Below are positions 54,764 through 62,674 of a stretch of 64,000 nucleotides of DNA, in pieces (position 1 is the stretch's first letter; each line of letters opens with the position of its first letter). This stretch comes from Anaerolineae bacterium. Its GTDB lineage: Bacteria; Chloroflexota; Anaerolineae; Promineifilales; Promineifilaceae. Where the stretch lies: NCBI GenBank assembly GCA_019637635.1, contig JAHBVI010000008.1:1-64000 (forward strand). The letters are read 5' to 3'. The notes under the pieces are model-generated. The model saw only the letters and a list, made by a program, of their open reading frames with translations. It was not told the origin of the DNA and did not search any database. The position numbers and the translations under genes were made by a program.

Positions 54764-55227
54764 GGCCCCTTTTTTAGCAGCCGCGCCGCGTGGCGGGGCG
54801 AAATCTGGGCCACGATGCCTCGTTTCACCACTTCATCGGCTATTTCCCGACCCGTCCAATGGCTGATGGGTCGCTCCCATTCTTCCGGCTTCTCACAGGC
54901 CATTTGCTGGATTTGGCATACCTGGTCGGCTGTGATTCGAGCCCGCCGCCCCGGTCGCGGCAGGTCTTCTAACCGTTCCTCAATACTCAAGTCGGCTAAA
55001 GCTATGGGCTGTAAATCCACCCACCTCTGTCGCCAATGGCGCACCATATCCCGCGAAAGGCCCATCTCCCGCATCACCTGGCTGTTGCTTTTGCCTTCCC
55101 CTAAAGCCAGGATAACCCCTGCCCTTTTGGCTATTTGTTGGCTAACATTGTGCCGTCTTCTTAATTTTTCCAGACCGGCTTTTTCTTCTTCACTTAACTT
55201 GATAGCGATTGCTTTTGGTCCTGGCAT
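54760..55227 (-). CDS. IS630-type transposase, DNA-binding domain (OrfA)
   Basis: The N-terminal 155 residues with paired helix-turn-helix regions (QIAKRAGVILALGEGKSNSQ, MGLSRDMVRHWRQRW, then ITADQVCQIQQMACEKP and WTGREIADEVVKRG). It ends L-L-K-K-G-P-stop just after the slippery sequence. ATG 55227. The first frame of the two-frame transposase. Confidence 0.9.
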   Translation of the reverse strand: MPGPKAIAIKLSEEEKAGLEKLRRRHNVSQQIAKRAGVILALGEGKSNSQVMREMGLSRDMVRHWRQRWVDLQPIALADLSIEERLEDLPRPGRRARITADQVCQIQQMACEKPEEWERPISHWTGREIADEVVKRGIVAQISPRHAARLLKKGP

Positions 55228-55318
55228 TCTTTCACCTCACTCATTTGTTATCAAGCCAGGAGCTTACCCTGTTATCCCGAATTTTTCAATCTGTCGGCCC
55301 ATTTGCGCCGCACTGCAC

Positions 55319-55720
55319 TAGTTTGGCCACCTGAAATACCTCTTCAATTTCCGGCGGCATCTCCCCGGCAAGCAACTGGGCCACAAAATATGGCCGTGCC
55401 GCCAATGCCGCCAGCACCTTTTCCCAATCCTTTTCCGTCAGCGGCGTCAGTTCAATCGTTATTTTGTAGGGGGTGCGCTGTGACCCCTGCACTTTGGCCG
55501 TCATCCGCCCCTGGCCTTCTTCCAGCGAGAGTACCTGCCCTTTGCGCGCATAGCTGCGACCACGCTGCAAACGGCCGCTGTCCATCACCCGTTCCATCGC
55601 CTTTATCCAGCGCGTGGCCCACCAATTCTTCACAAAATCGCCACGTTTGCTCCTGGCTTTAATGCCCTGGTCTGTCTCGATAGGTCGCGTCGGCTTAAAA
55701 TCGTAATACCAACTCATCAC
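55319..55720 (-). pseudogene. SWIM zinc-finger protein, N-terminal part (interrupted by IS630)
   Basis: Starts at ATG ATG 55720. Residues 1-134 show the normal N-terminus of helicase-associated SWIM proteins: IKARSKRGDFVKNWWATRWI, RLQRGRSYARKGQVLSLEEG, MTAKVQGSQRTPYKITIEL, LLAGEMPPEIEEVFQVAKL. The frame then enters the IS end and stops at 55286 after nine foreign residues, before the zinc-binding SWIM motif. It is 12 nt downstream of the SNF2 helicase gene, the usual partner. The complex is probably inactive unless a second SWIM gene substitutes; the other one, at 60.7 kb, is also damaged. Confidence 0.9.
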
Positions 55721-55732
55721 TCACTCCTTCCC

Positions 55733-58700
55733 TCACTCCCGCAATTGGCGCAACTGTACCAAATTCCGTAAATCGGCCGTAGACATCTCCGTCAGCCAGT
55801 TTTCGCCACTGCCAATGATGTTCTGGGCCAACGCTTTTTTCTCGGTAATCATGGCATCAATCCGCTCCTCCAGCGTGCCCAGGCAGACAAATTTATGCAC
55901 CAGCACGTTTTTCGTCTGGCCGATGCGGAAGGCGCGGTCGGTGGCCTGGTCTTCTACGGCCGGATTCCACCAGCGGTCGAAGTGGAAAACATGGTTGGCG
56001 CGGGTCAGGTTCAGCCCGGTGCCGCCCGCTTTCAGCGAGAGCAAAAAGACGGGCGGGCCATCTTCGCGCTGGAACTGCTCTACCATCGTCGCCCGTTTTT
56101 TGGGCGGGACACCGCCGTGCAAATACAAGGTAGGCACACCAAACCGCTCTTGAATGTAGCTTTGCAGCAGCCCGGCCATCTCGGTGAACTGGCTGAAGAT
56201 GAGCAGCCGGTCGCCTTTAGCCAGGATTTCATCCAGCAGGGCATCGAAGCGCTGGAGTTTACCGGAACGGCCGTTATCCTCTCCTGGTTGGTACGCTTCT
56301 GTCTCGTGCAGATATTGCGCCGGATGGTTGCACACCTGCTTGAGCTGCATCAGCATACTCAGGACCAATCCTTTGCGGGCGATGCCACCTTCCTCTTGTT
56401 CTTCAATGGCGGCTAAAGCATCCTGTACTACCGCTTCATACAGCGTGGCCTGCTCCTCGCTGAGGTGACAGTAGACCTTCATCTCCTGTTTGTCCGGCAA
56501 ATCCTGGATGACGGTGGGGTCGGTTTTGACGCGGCGGAGCAGGAACGGCCGTGTTAGCTTCCGTAGTTTTTGGGCGGCATCCTCGTCACCATATTTTTCG
56601 ATGGGCAGCGTAAAATCCTGGCGAAACTGCTTTTGGCCGCCGAAAAAGCCGGGGTTGAGAAAGTGCATAATAGACCACAACTCCGACAGCCGGTTTTCCA
56701 CCGGCGTTCCGGTGAGAGCCAGGCGGAAATCGGCCGGCAGTTGGCGGATGGTTTGTGCCTGTTTGGTATTGGCGTTTTTAATGTTTTGCGCCTCGTCTAG
56801 CACCACCCCAAACCACGCAATCTGCTTCAGCACTTCCGCGTCGCGCCGCACCAGGGCATAACTGGTCAGCACCACGTCGCTCTCCTGGGCGGCGGCCACA
56901 AATTCCGTCTCGCGCAGCCGGTCGCCGCCCTGGTGAACCATCGCCCGCAAACCGGGGGTGAATTTCCGCTGCTCCAATTCCCAATTGGTGACCACGGAGG
57001 TGGGGCAGATGAGCAAAATCGGGGCGGGCAGGCCGCCCATTTCTTCCTTCAACTGCTGCGCCAGCGTGAGAGTCTGGATCGTTTTGCCCAGACCCATGTC
57101 ATCGGCCAGGATGACGCCCAACCCCCAGCGGCGGGCAAAGTGCAGCCAGGAATAGCCGTATTGTTGGTACGGCCGTAACTCCGCCCGCAAGCCATCTGGT
57201 GGGGGCAGCATCGCCAGCTTTTCATCCCCTTGCAGTTGGGCCAACCACTTGTGCAGCCAATCATCCAGCACCACGCCTTCTACCGACAGACCGTTGTGCT
57301 GCTGCTCCTGGCCGTTCAGCCCCAGCTTCATGGCCGCAAACAGAGAGAGGTCGCCTTCCCAATCCTGCTCCTGCCAGAAGCGAATAGCGGCTTCGATTTG
57401 CTCCGGATCGAGTTGCACCCATTGCCCACGAATTTGTACCAGCGGCGATTTGAGCGCCACCAGAGCCTCAAACTCCTCACGGCTGAGTTCAGTGTCGCCC
57501 AACGAGAGCTGCCAGCGGTAACGCACCAGGTTGTCCAGGGTCATGTGGCCTTTGGTAACGGCCGTTTGCCCGGTGAGTTTTGATGTACTGCTTAATTGCA
57601 GCCGCACGCCCAACCGTGTGCCGGGCTTGTTCCACCAGGGTGGCACCAGGAGGCCAAAACCGGCGCGTTGCAATTGCGGCGCACATTGGCGCAGGAAGGT
57701 GTACGCTTCGTCGGTGGTCAGCGCCATACCGCCGGGCGTGCGCTGCTGCAAACTGCGCTGCATCGGGGGAAAGAAACGAGCCGCATAGCCCAACCCGGCC
57801 AATAAACGTTCTTGCGGTTTTTCAAATTGCCGATCCAACGTTTGCAGCACCCGGCTCTTGCTTTGCCACACTTCACTGGCGGGCACAAGCAGGCTGGCAT
57901 CGTCGCGGGCTTGCAGCAGGTAATGGAGCTGCCAGGCGGCTTCGCCTTTTTTTGTTCGTTTCGTTTGCTGTTGGGGGGGCGCTTCCAGCCGCAGCGCCAC
58001 GCGATAATGCCGATCACCGGCAATGGTGAGGGCACGTTCCCAGGCGCGGAAGCTGCTGGCAAAATGCTGTAGTTGGGCGGCGCTGGCCTGAATGGTGGGC
58101 GAAGTGGTAAACAAGGCGCGCAGCCAGGCAGACGCCGGGTCGCTGCCGGTGGGGAGATATAATTCTTGACGGGCAGCCCACTGGCGCACGGCCGTGTCGG
58201 TCAGATAGTTCAGAAAGCTGTCCAAAATCGCGCCGGGCGGCAGCGTCTCATCCGGGTTTTGGGCATCAGCGCGGCAGATGGGGGGCATCGCCGCCGCCAG
58301 TTGGCCCGCACGGCGGGCTTCATTTTCGCCGTCTAGCAGCGGCTGCCAACGGGCTTCAAAGTAGCGTTCTTGTTTCTGGCGATTTTCCACCAGGATTGGG
58401 CGATAAAGCTGGCGGGCCAGCAGTTCCAGGACAAAGGAGAAGGTGGTTTGCCAGTAACGGCCGTCTGCGCCCAACCGCACCGCTGGCGGCAGCGCCTGTT
58501 GGTGCAAATAGGATAATAAAGCCAATGCGTGCGCCGTCCCCAGTGACAATCCGGCCACTGTCCACGGCAGCAGTTCCGGCGCATCTTCATCGGTTTCCCA
58601 ATTGTGTACCAGGTCAGGGGAGGGGATGGGACCAAAGCGATTGGTCGGCAGCCAGAGCGACATCTCCGCGACAGGCAGTTTGCCCGCCCAACCAATCGCT

Positions 58701-58876
58701 TTGAGCAGGGTACGCAGGGCAGCGGTGTCGGTGGCAAAGGGGTGGGGCCGGGCCGTTTTTTTGTGCCGGTCGCGGCTGGGAGGGTTAGCGGTTACGGCCG
58801 TTTCCGCCCAGAACAGGAAACGGCCGTGCTGCCCCGGCTGATGGGGCGTTAGCCAGTGAAGGTGAAGAACCTGCAT
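55733..58876 (-). CDS. SNF2-family helicase (Swi2/Snf2-like ATPase)
   Basis: A 1,047-residue DNA-stimulated ATPase. The N-terminal 560 residues form the SNF2-associated domain typical of bacterial members. Helicase domain 1 (about 570-790) has motif I ADDMGLGKTIQTL (about 590), motif II VLDEAQNIKN (about 692, DEAQ), motif III ALTGTPVENRLSELW. Domain 2 (about 850-1020) has LIFSQFTEMAGLLQSYIQER, FLLSLKAGGTGLNLTRANHV and ATDRAFRIGQTKNVLVHKFV. It is complete to its end. It is first in an operon with the SWIM zinc-finger gene, now split by an IS. These pairs are thought to remodel nucleoprotein or act in DNA repair or defence; exact role unknown. Confidence 0.93.
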   Translation of the reverse strand: MQVLHLHWLTPHQPGQHGRFLFWAETAVTANPPSRDRHKKTARPHPFATDTAALRTLLKAIGWAGKLPVAEMSLWLPTNRFGPIPSPDLVHNWETDEDAPELLPWTVAGLSLGTAHALALLSYLHQQALPPAVRLGADGRYWQTTFSFVLELLARQLYRPILVENRQKQERYFEARWQPLLDGENEARRAGQLAAAMPPICRADAQNPDETLPPGAILDSFLNYLTDTAVRQWAARQELYLPTGSDPASAWLRALFTTSPTIQASAAQLQHFASSFRAWERALTIAGDRHYRVALRLEAPPQQQTKRTKKGEAAWQLHYLLQARDDASLLVPASEVWQSKSRVLQTLDRQFEKPQERLLAGLGYAARFFPPMQRSLQQRTPGGMALTTDEAYTFLRQCAPQLQRAGFGLLVPPWWNKPGTRLGVRLQLSSTSKLTGQTAVTKGHMTLDNLVRYRWQLSLGDTELSREEFEALVALKSPLVQIRGQWVQLDPEQIEAAIRFWQEQDWEGDLSLFAAMKLGLNGQEQQHNGLSVEGVVLDDWLHKWLAQLQGDEKLAMLPPPDGLRAELRPYQQYGYSWLHFARRWGLGVILADDMGLGKTIQTLTLAQQLKEEMGGLPAPILLICPTSVVTNWELEQRKFTPGLRAMVHQGGDRLRETEFVAAAQESDVVLTSYALVRRDAEVLKQIAWFGVVLDEAQNIKNANTKQAQTIRQLPADFRLALTGTPVENRLSELWSIMHFLNPGFFGGQKQFRQDFTLPIEKYGDEDAAQKLRKLTRPFLLRRVKTDPTVIQDLPDKQEMKVYCHLSEEQATLYEAVVQDALAAIEEQEEGGIARKGLVLSMLMQLKQVCNHPAQYLHETEAYQPGEDNGRSGKLQRFDALLDEILAKGDRLLIFSQFTEMAGLLQSYIQERFGVPTLYLHGGVPPKKRATMVEQFQREDGPPVFLLSLKAGGTGLNLTRANHVFHFDRWWNPAVEDQATDRAFRIGQTKNVLVHKFVCLGTLEERIDAMITEKKALAQNIIGSGENWLTEMSTADLRNLVQLRQLRE

Positions 58877-58943
58877 CTGTACTCCAGATAAAACGTGATC
58901 CTGACACCATTATCCGACAAATTTTGTTTAGTACCAAAGCCAA

Positions 58944-58994
58944 CTAAGGCAATACGGCGAGTAAATCATCCAGCAAGGAAGTCTGAGTGACTCC
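58944..58994 (-). pseudogene. C-terminal fragment related to the small gene at 51.3 kb
   Basis: Seventeen codons including stop: G-V-T-Q-T-S-L-L-D-D-L-L-A-V-L-P then TAG, matching GVVQTSLLTDLLAVLNQ at the end of the interrupted gene at 51248-51637, at both protein and DNA level (caaggaagtctg shared). Upstream the similarity is lost. Confidence 0.55.
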
Positions 58995-59192
58995 TGAATA
59001 CGTCTTCTCATCTTATCCAATGAATCATTATCGTGCATTTTCACCCTCCTTTCAACACGACTAACCAGTTCATTTGCGGCAATAACTTTGGCTATCGGTC
59101 TCAAGACGTTTTAATTCCTCCCTGCTAGATAAGTGTGTAGCTGAGAGTGAGGAACCGCTACTGGCAGGTAAAGGATACGGCCGTTTCCTTAA

Positions 59193-59234
59193 TGTAGTCA
59201 ATTTTCATTGCAACAATTGACGTTACAGACTACA
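59193..59234. promoter_or_regulatory. Nested inverted repeats upstream of AbiEi (possible operator)
   Basis: TGTAGTC (59193-59199) pairs with GACTACA (59228-59234), and inside them GTCAATT (59197-59203) pairs with AATTGAC (59215-59221). They end 8 nt before the ATG. AbiEi-type antitoxins are known to repress their own promoter by binding inverted repeats; this site fits that role but is not proven. Confidence 0.5.
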
Positions 59235-59242
59235 ATCAAAGT

Positions 59243-59884
59243 ATGTACTTCCAACAAGTCGCTCCCCTGCTCGCCAACTTGCCGCTGTTTGAAACCAGCC
59301 ATTTATTTGCTGGCGCTGAGTCACCCCAGCAAGTGCAACGACAACTAGCTGATTGGGTACGGGCGGGCAAAGTAGTCCAACTACGGCGTGGACTGTACAC
59401 CATCGCGCCACCTTATCGCTTAGAACAGCCCCATAGTTACGTCATTGCCAACCACCTGGTCAATAGCTCTTACGTGAGTCTGCATAGCGTCTTATCTCAC
59501 TATGACCTCATCCCCGAACATGTGGCCGTTGTCACCAGTATTACCACCGGTCGTCCAGGTACCTGGCAAAACCCATACGGCTATTTTAGTTACCAGCACA
59601 TGCAACCAGCCCTGTTTTACGGCTTTGAATACCGGCAGGTAACACACACACAGTGGGCCTATATGGCCACACCCGAAAAAGCGCTGCTTGACCTGATTTA
59701 TCTTATCCCTGACGCAGACAGTGAAGGGTACCTCCGCGCCCTGCGGCTGCAAAACCTGGACCAACTGGATGAAGAGCGGCTGGCGGCTTATGTGGCGCGT
59801 GCCGACAAGCCCAAACTCAAACGCGCCCTGGCTCTTATTCAACAACTTATCGCCGAAGAAGCGGCGACCTACGAACCGCTATGA
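59243..59884 (+). CDS. AbiEi-type antitoxin (type IV toxin-antitoxin)
   Basis: A 213-residue protein. The N-terminal winged helix (about 5-55: FETSHLFAGAESPQQVQRQL, AGKVVQLRRGLYTIAPP) binds DNA in the family. The C-terminal domain contains YVSLHSVLSHYDLIPE, GYFSYQHMQPALFYGFEYRQ and ATPEKALLDLIYL, the usual AbiEi pattern, which counteracts the toxin. It starts at ATG 59243 and overlaps the toxin gene by 4 nt (ATGA), so both are co-translated. Likely autoregulated through the inverted repeats upstream. No octamers in this pair, unlike the neighbours, which suggests later arrival. Confidence 0.88.
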   Translation: MYFQQVAPLLANLPLFETSHLFAGAESPQQVQRQLADWVRAGKVVQLRRGLYTIAPPYRLEQPHSYVIANHLVNSSYVSLHSVLSHYDLIPEHVAVVTSITTGRPGTWQNPYGYFSYQHMQPALFYGFEYRQVTHTQWAYMATPEKALLDLIYLIPDADSEGYLRALRLQNLDQLDEERLAAYVARADKPKLKRALALIQQLIAEEAATYEPL

Positions 59885-60687
59885 TCCCCTACCTGAAAAC
59901 ACAAATCACCGGGGACTTGACGGCCGAAGGGCAACGGGCCATTGTGCGCGAATACTTGCAAATGCGGATTCTAAAAAGTTTGCAAAACGCCGGCGCCATG
60001 ATTCCGCTGGCCTTTCACGGCGGTACCGCCTTACGCCTCCTTTACCAGTTACCGCGCTATTCGGAAGATTTGGATTTTGCGCTGGAACGACAACCAGAAC
60101 AGTATGATTTTCGCAAATATCTTACGACTATTCAGCGTGACCTGACCGCCGAGACCTACGATGTGGAAATAAGAGTAAACGAGCGGAACATTGTGCATAA
60201 CGCCTTCATTCGCTTTCGCGGTCTGCATTATCAATTGGGTATATCACCGCACGAAACGGAAGTTTTGGCTATCAAGCTGGAAATTGACACCAATCCACCG
60301 GCCAAAGCAGGGCTAGATACCACTATGGTACAGCATCATGTTCCTGTCCATTTGCAGCATCACGACCAGGCATCACTCCTGGCCGGTAAACTACATGCCA
60401 TTTTGCAACGCGAATACATCAAGGGGCGTGACTGGTATGATCTGTATTGGTATTTGCGCCAACCGCAGTGGGCCGCGCCTAATCTGGATATGTTAAACAA
60501 CGCTTTGGTTCAATCTGGTTGGACCGGTGATGAGGTTACACAAAGTAATTGGCGAGTGCTTATTTTGGAGCGTTTGTCGCAACTGGACTGGAACCGTGTG
60601 GTAAACGATGTGCAGAGATTCTTGATAAATCAGGAAGAACGAACTGAGTTCAGCGTCGTAAGAGTTAGAGATTTATTGACTGGGTAG
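59881..60687 (+). CDS. AbiEii-type nucleotidyltransferase toxin
   Basis: A 268-residue DUF1814 nucleotidyltransferase. Signature motifs: PLAFHGGTALRLLYQL (GGTALR at 47-52) and SEDLDFAL (61-68), giving the metal-binding acidic pair, then the C-terminal LLAGKLHAILQREYIKGRDW and WYDLYWYL. Family members transfer nucleotides to cellular RNA (tRNA in studied cases) and stop growth or abort phage infection. It is translationally coupled to the antitoxin. The sequence looks intact and full length. Confidence 0.9.
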   Translation: MIPYLKTQITGDLTAEGQRAIVREYLQMRILKSLQNAGAMIPLAFHGGTALRLLYQLPRYSEDLDFALERQPEQYDFRKYLTTIQRDLTAETYDVEIRVNERNIVHNAFIRFRGLHYQLGISPHETEVLAIKLEIDTNPPAKAGLDTTMVQHHVPVHLQHHDQASLLAGKLHAILQREYIKGRDWYDLYWYLRQPQWAAPNLDMLNNALVQSGWTGDEVTQSNWRVLILERLSQLDWNRVVNDVQRFLINQEERTEFSVVRVRDLLTG

Positions 60688-60697
60688 GATTTCAAAA

Positions 60698-62034
60698 ATG
60701 AAGCCGTTCAAAATAACAGAAAGGGCAATTCGTACCTGAGTGGGAGATCGTTCATTTTCACGGGGCCAACAATATCATAAACAGGGCGCAGTTACGAGTC
60801 GCTGGCAGCAAGGGGACATCCTCAAAGCTAAATGTTGGGGATCGACGCCGCAGCCATACCACATCTGGGTGCAAGTGACGCCAGATGGGATTGAGAGTGG
60901 AACATGTTCATGCCCGGTGGGGGGCAGCGTCATCAGATTTATGATCATGATGGTGATTGGGGTAGTGTATTCTGGCAAGGCAGCGCAAAACTGGGAACCT
61001 GTTTGCAAGAGATAGAGCAGGCTGAATCACGGCTTGACATTCTGCGGGTGCTGGTAGCTATTGTTCTGGAAGACATAAAAGTTGGTGGTTATGGCTTTGC
61101 TGATGAGGCTTATGATATTGTCTTGACACAAACCACGGCCGTCGAAAAAGTGGAAATTGTCACCTGGGTGGAGGCAGAGCTGGTCAAAGTTGGGTCAGGG
61201 GATGATTTTAGCAGTAAGTGGCGGCTGGAGGCTTACGGCCGTTTCCTCCTGAGCCTTCAGGCAGATATGCTCAACGATGAGGAGACCATTCAACTCTGCC
61301 GCCGCATCGGGCAATTGCAGGCATTGGTGGAGCGATTGCTACAGGTAGGCCGTGTGGATGAAGCAGTTGTGGACGCTAAGAAGGCGTCTGATTATGAGCT
61401 ACTGGCTCTGGCGGATTTGTTCCTGGCTCACGGTCAGGCCACCATCGCTGAAGGGCTGATTTGGGAACGGGCTGGAACCAGCAAAGACACCCGGCTGGAT
61501 GGCTGGCTGAAGACCCAGGCCATTGCCAGCGGTGATTGGCGGAAAGCCATCCAGTATGCAGAAAATCAGTTTTGGCCGCGTCCTAACCTGGAGCAATATC
61601 AGGAGGTAAAAAGCATCGCCCAAAAGTTAGGTGATTGGCCTGAGCGGCAGAAAGCTATGCTGTTACGGTTGACTCAGAAGGAAGATTACCGCCTGCTCAC
61701 CCAGATTCACCTGTTGGAAAACGATGTGGCCGCCGCATTAACAACAGTACCAATGGCACGATATAACGATGCTCTGGCAATTGAGGTCGCCAGGGCGGCC
61801 GAAGATTCACACCCACATGACTCAATTTGTCTCTATCGGCAACATGCAGAGCGTTTGATTGCGGCTCGAGGTCGTGGCAATTATGCACAGGCGGCGGCAC
61901 TTTTGGTACGTGTCAAAGCGTTGTACAAAAAATTACAGGAACCGGAAGCCTGGCAACAATACATACAAAGCATTCGTGACCAGAAACCACGATTACCAGC
62001 GCTTCTTCAGGAATTGAAGGGGGCGGGTTTATAA
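60698..62034 (+). pseudogene. SWIM zinc-finger family protein, degraded
   Basis: ATG 60698 opens M-K-P-F-K-I-T-E-R-A-I-R-T and then an in-frame TGA (60737-60739). The frame continues as VGDRSFSRGQQYHKQGAV, ILKAKCWGSTPQPYHIWVQV and IESGTCSCPVGG, the first half of a SWIM motif. Between about 60910 and 60990 the frame shifts, and the rest of the protein continues to 62034 as one long helical C-terminal region (EQAESRLDILRVLVAIVLED, YGFADEAYDIVLTQ, down to LPALLQELKGAG). The second half of the zinc motif is not recognisable. At least two inactivating lesions are present. The C-terminal part alone might still be translated from an internal start. Confidence 0.75.
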
Positions 62035-62152
62035 ACGAAATGGGACCGTCTGTGTGGGTACACGGCCGTCCCATCTCCATCCTCTTTGCTCCAATATAAA
62101 CAGAGGTGCAGGCCATCATTTGCGGCTCAAATGGTATAGGCGCACAGATCGC

Positions 62153-62261
62153 GGGAGCGACCCAGAATAGAACCCGCATCGGGCGCAAGGCGCAGACAAG
62201 CAAAAAGCTCTCGATTAAATCGAGAGCTTTTTTACCTTTTGTCTAGTACGGGAGCGACGGG
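62153..62261. repeat. Three-copy interspersed repeat, copy C
   Basis: Upstream GGGAGCGACCCAGAATAGA, then ACCCGCATCGGGCGCA, perfect 13-bp hairpin AAAAAGCTCTCGA / TCGAGAGCTTTTT (62202-62232), then GTACGGGAGCGACGGG. It shares the upstream arm with copy B; the downstream GCAGGTGTATTG part of copies A and B is missing. Confidence 0.8.
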
Positions 62262-62481
62262 AGTTACATCCTCTTACTACTTCTCCACTCACTCTGGGAA
62301 AATGCTTCGAATGCCCAATCCCGAACGATTATAATCGTCAACCCCCATTTCTTCCTCGAAGTCCTACCCTTGCTCCTCGCAGGCTCCTCTCCATTTGTTT
62401 CATCCCCCGCGCATGGACACGGCAGTGCATGCAATTTTGTCTTTCACTCCCACAGCAATAACCCAATCCTGATCAGCTAAG

Positions 62482-62513
62482 CAGCAGGCTAGTGAGTTGT
62501 CACTAGCCTGCTG
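62482..62513. terminator. Perfect 14-bp inverted repeat (bidirectional terminator-like)
   Basis: CAGCAGGCTAGTGA / TCACTAGCCTGCTG with a 4-nt loop. GC-balanced stem, no T-run. It lies 160 nt before the gene at 62675. Confidence 0.5.
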
Positions 62514-62674
62514 GTCTATTGCTGAATAACTGCATTTTAGTCCACTCTGGCGGTACGCCGAAGATTGGCGCACCGTTGTGGGGGGATTTGGTATCCCTTG
62601 TGCAGTTGTTCACCTGACGAGGAAAACACAGCTTTTGCCAGCCGATCAATGCTGACGGGTGCTGGCACATCCCC

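Larger units (their letters stand above)
53989..55318 (-). mobile_element. IS630-family insertion sequence, 1,330 bp
   Basis: Both ends are defined by the disrupted SWIM gene. TA is duplicated at 53987-53988 and 55319-55320, and the element ends both start with GTGCAG (terminal inverted repeats GTGCAGGTTGGCC and GTGCAGTGCGGCG read inwards, imperfect after the first six bases). It contains two overlapping transposase frames on the minus strand. It has no ACGGCCGT octamer, in contrast to flanking DNA, consistent with arrival from elsewhere. Confidence 0.92.
58877..59242. other. 366-bp intergenic region upstream of AbiE pair
   Basis: It holds a small gene fragment (58944-58994), one octamer (about 59178) and the inverted repeats just before the AbiEi start. 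Nothing else is recognisable; it must contain the helicase promoter (minus) and the AbiE promoter (plus). Confidence 0.5.
62035..62674. other. 640-bp intergenic region rich in hairpins
   Basis: No credible gene. It contains an imperfect hairpin behind the SWIM pseudogene (62040-62074, ATGGGAC/GTCCCAT with an octamer inside), repeat copy C and the 14-bp inverted repeat at 62482-62513. The stretch 62270-62460 is pyrimidine-rich on the plus strand without recognisable features. Confidence 0.55.

Noticed and set aside
54038..55321. Plus-strand frame of 427 codons over the IS element
   Set aside because: Antisense to the transposase, which has DDE and helix-turn-helix motifs.
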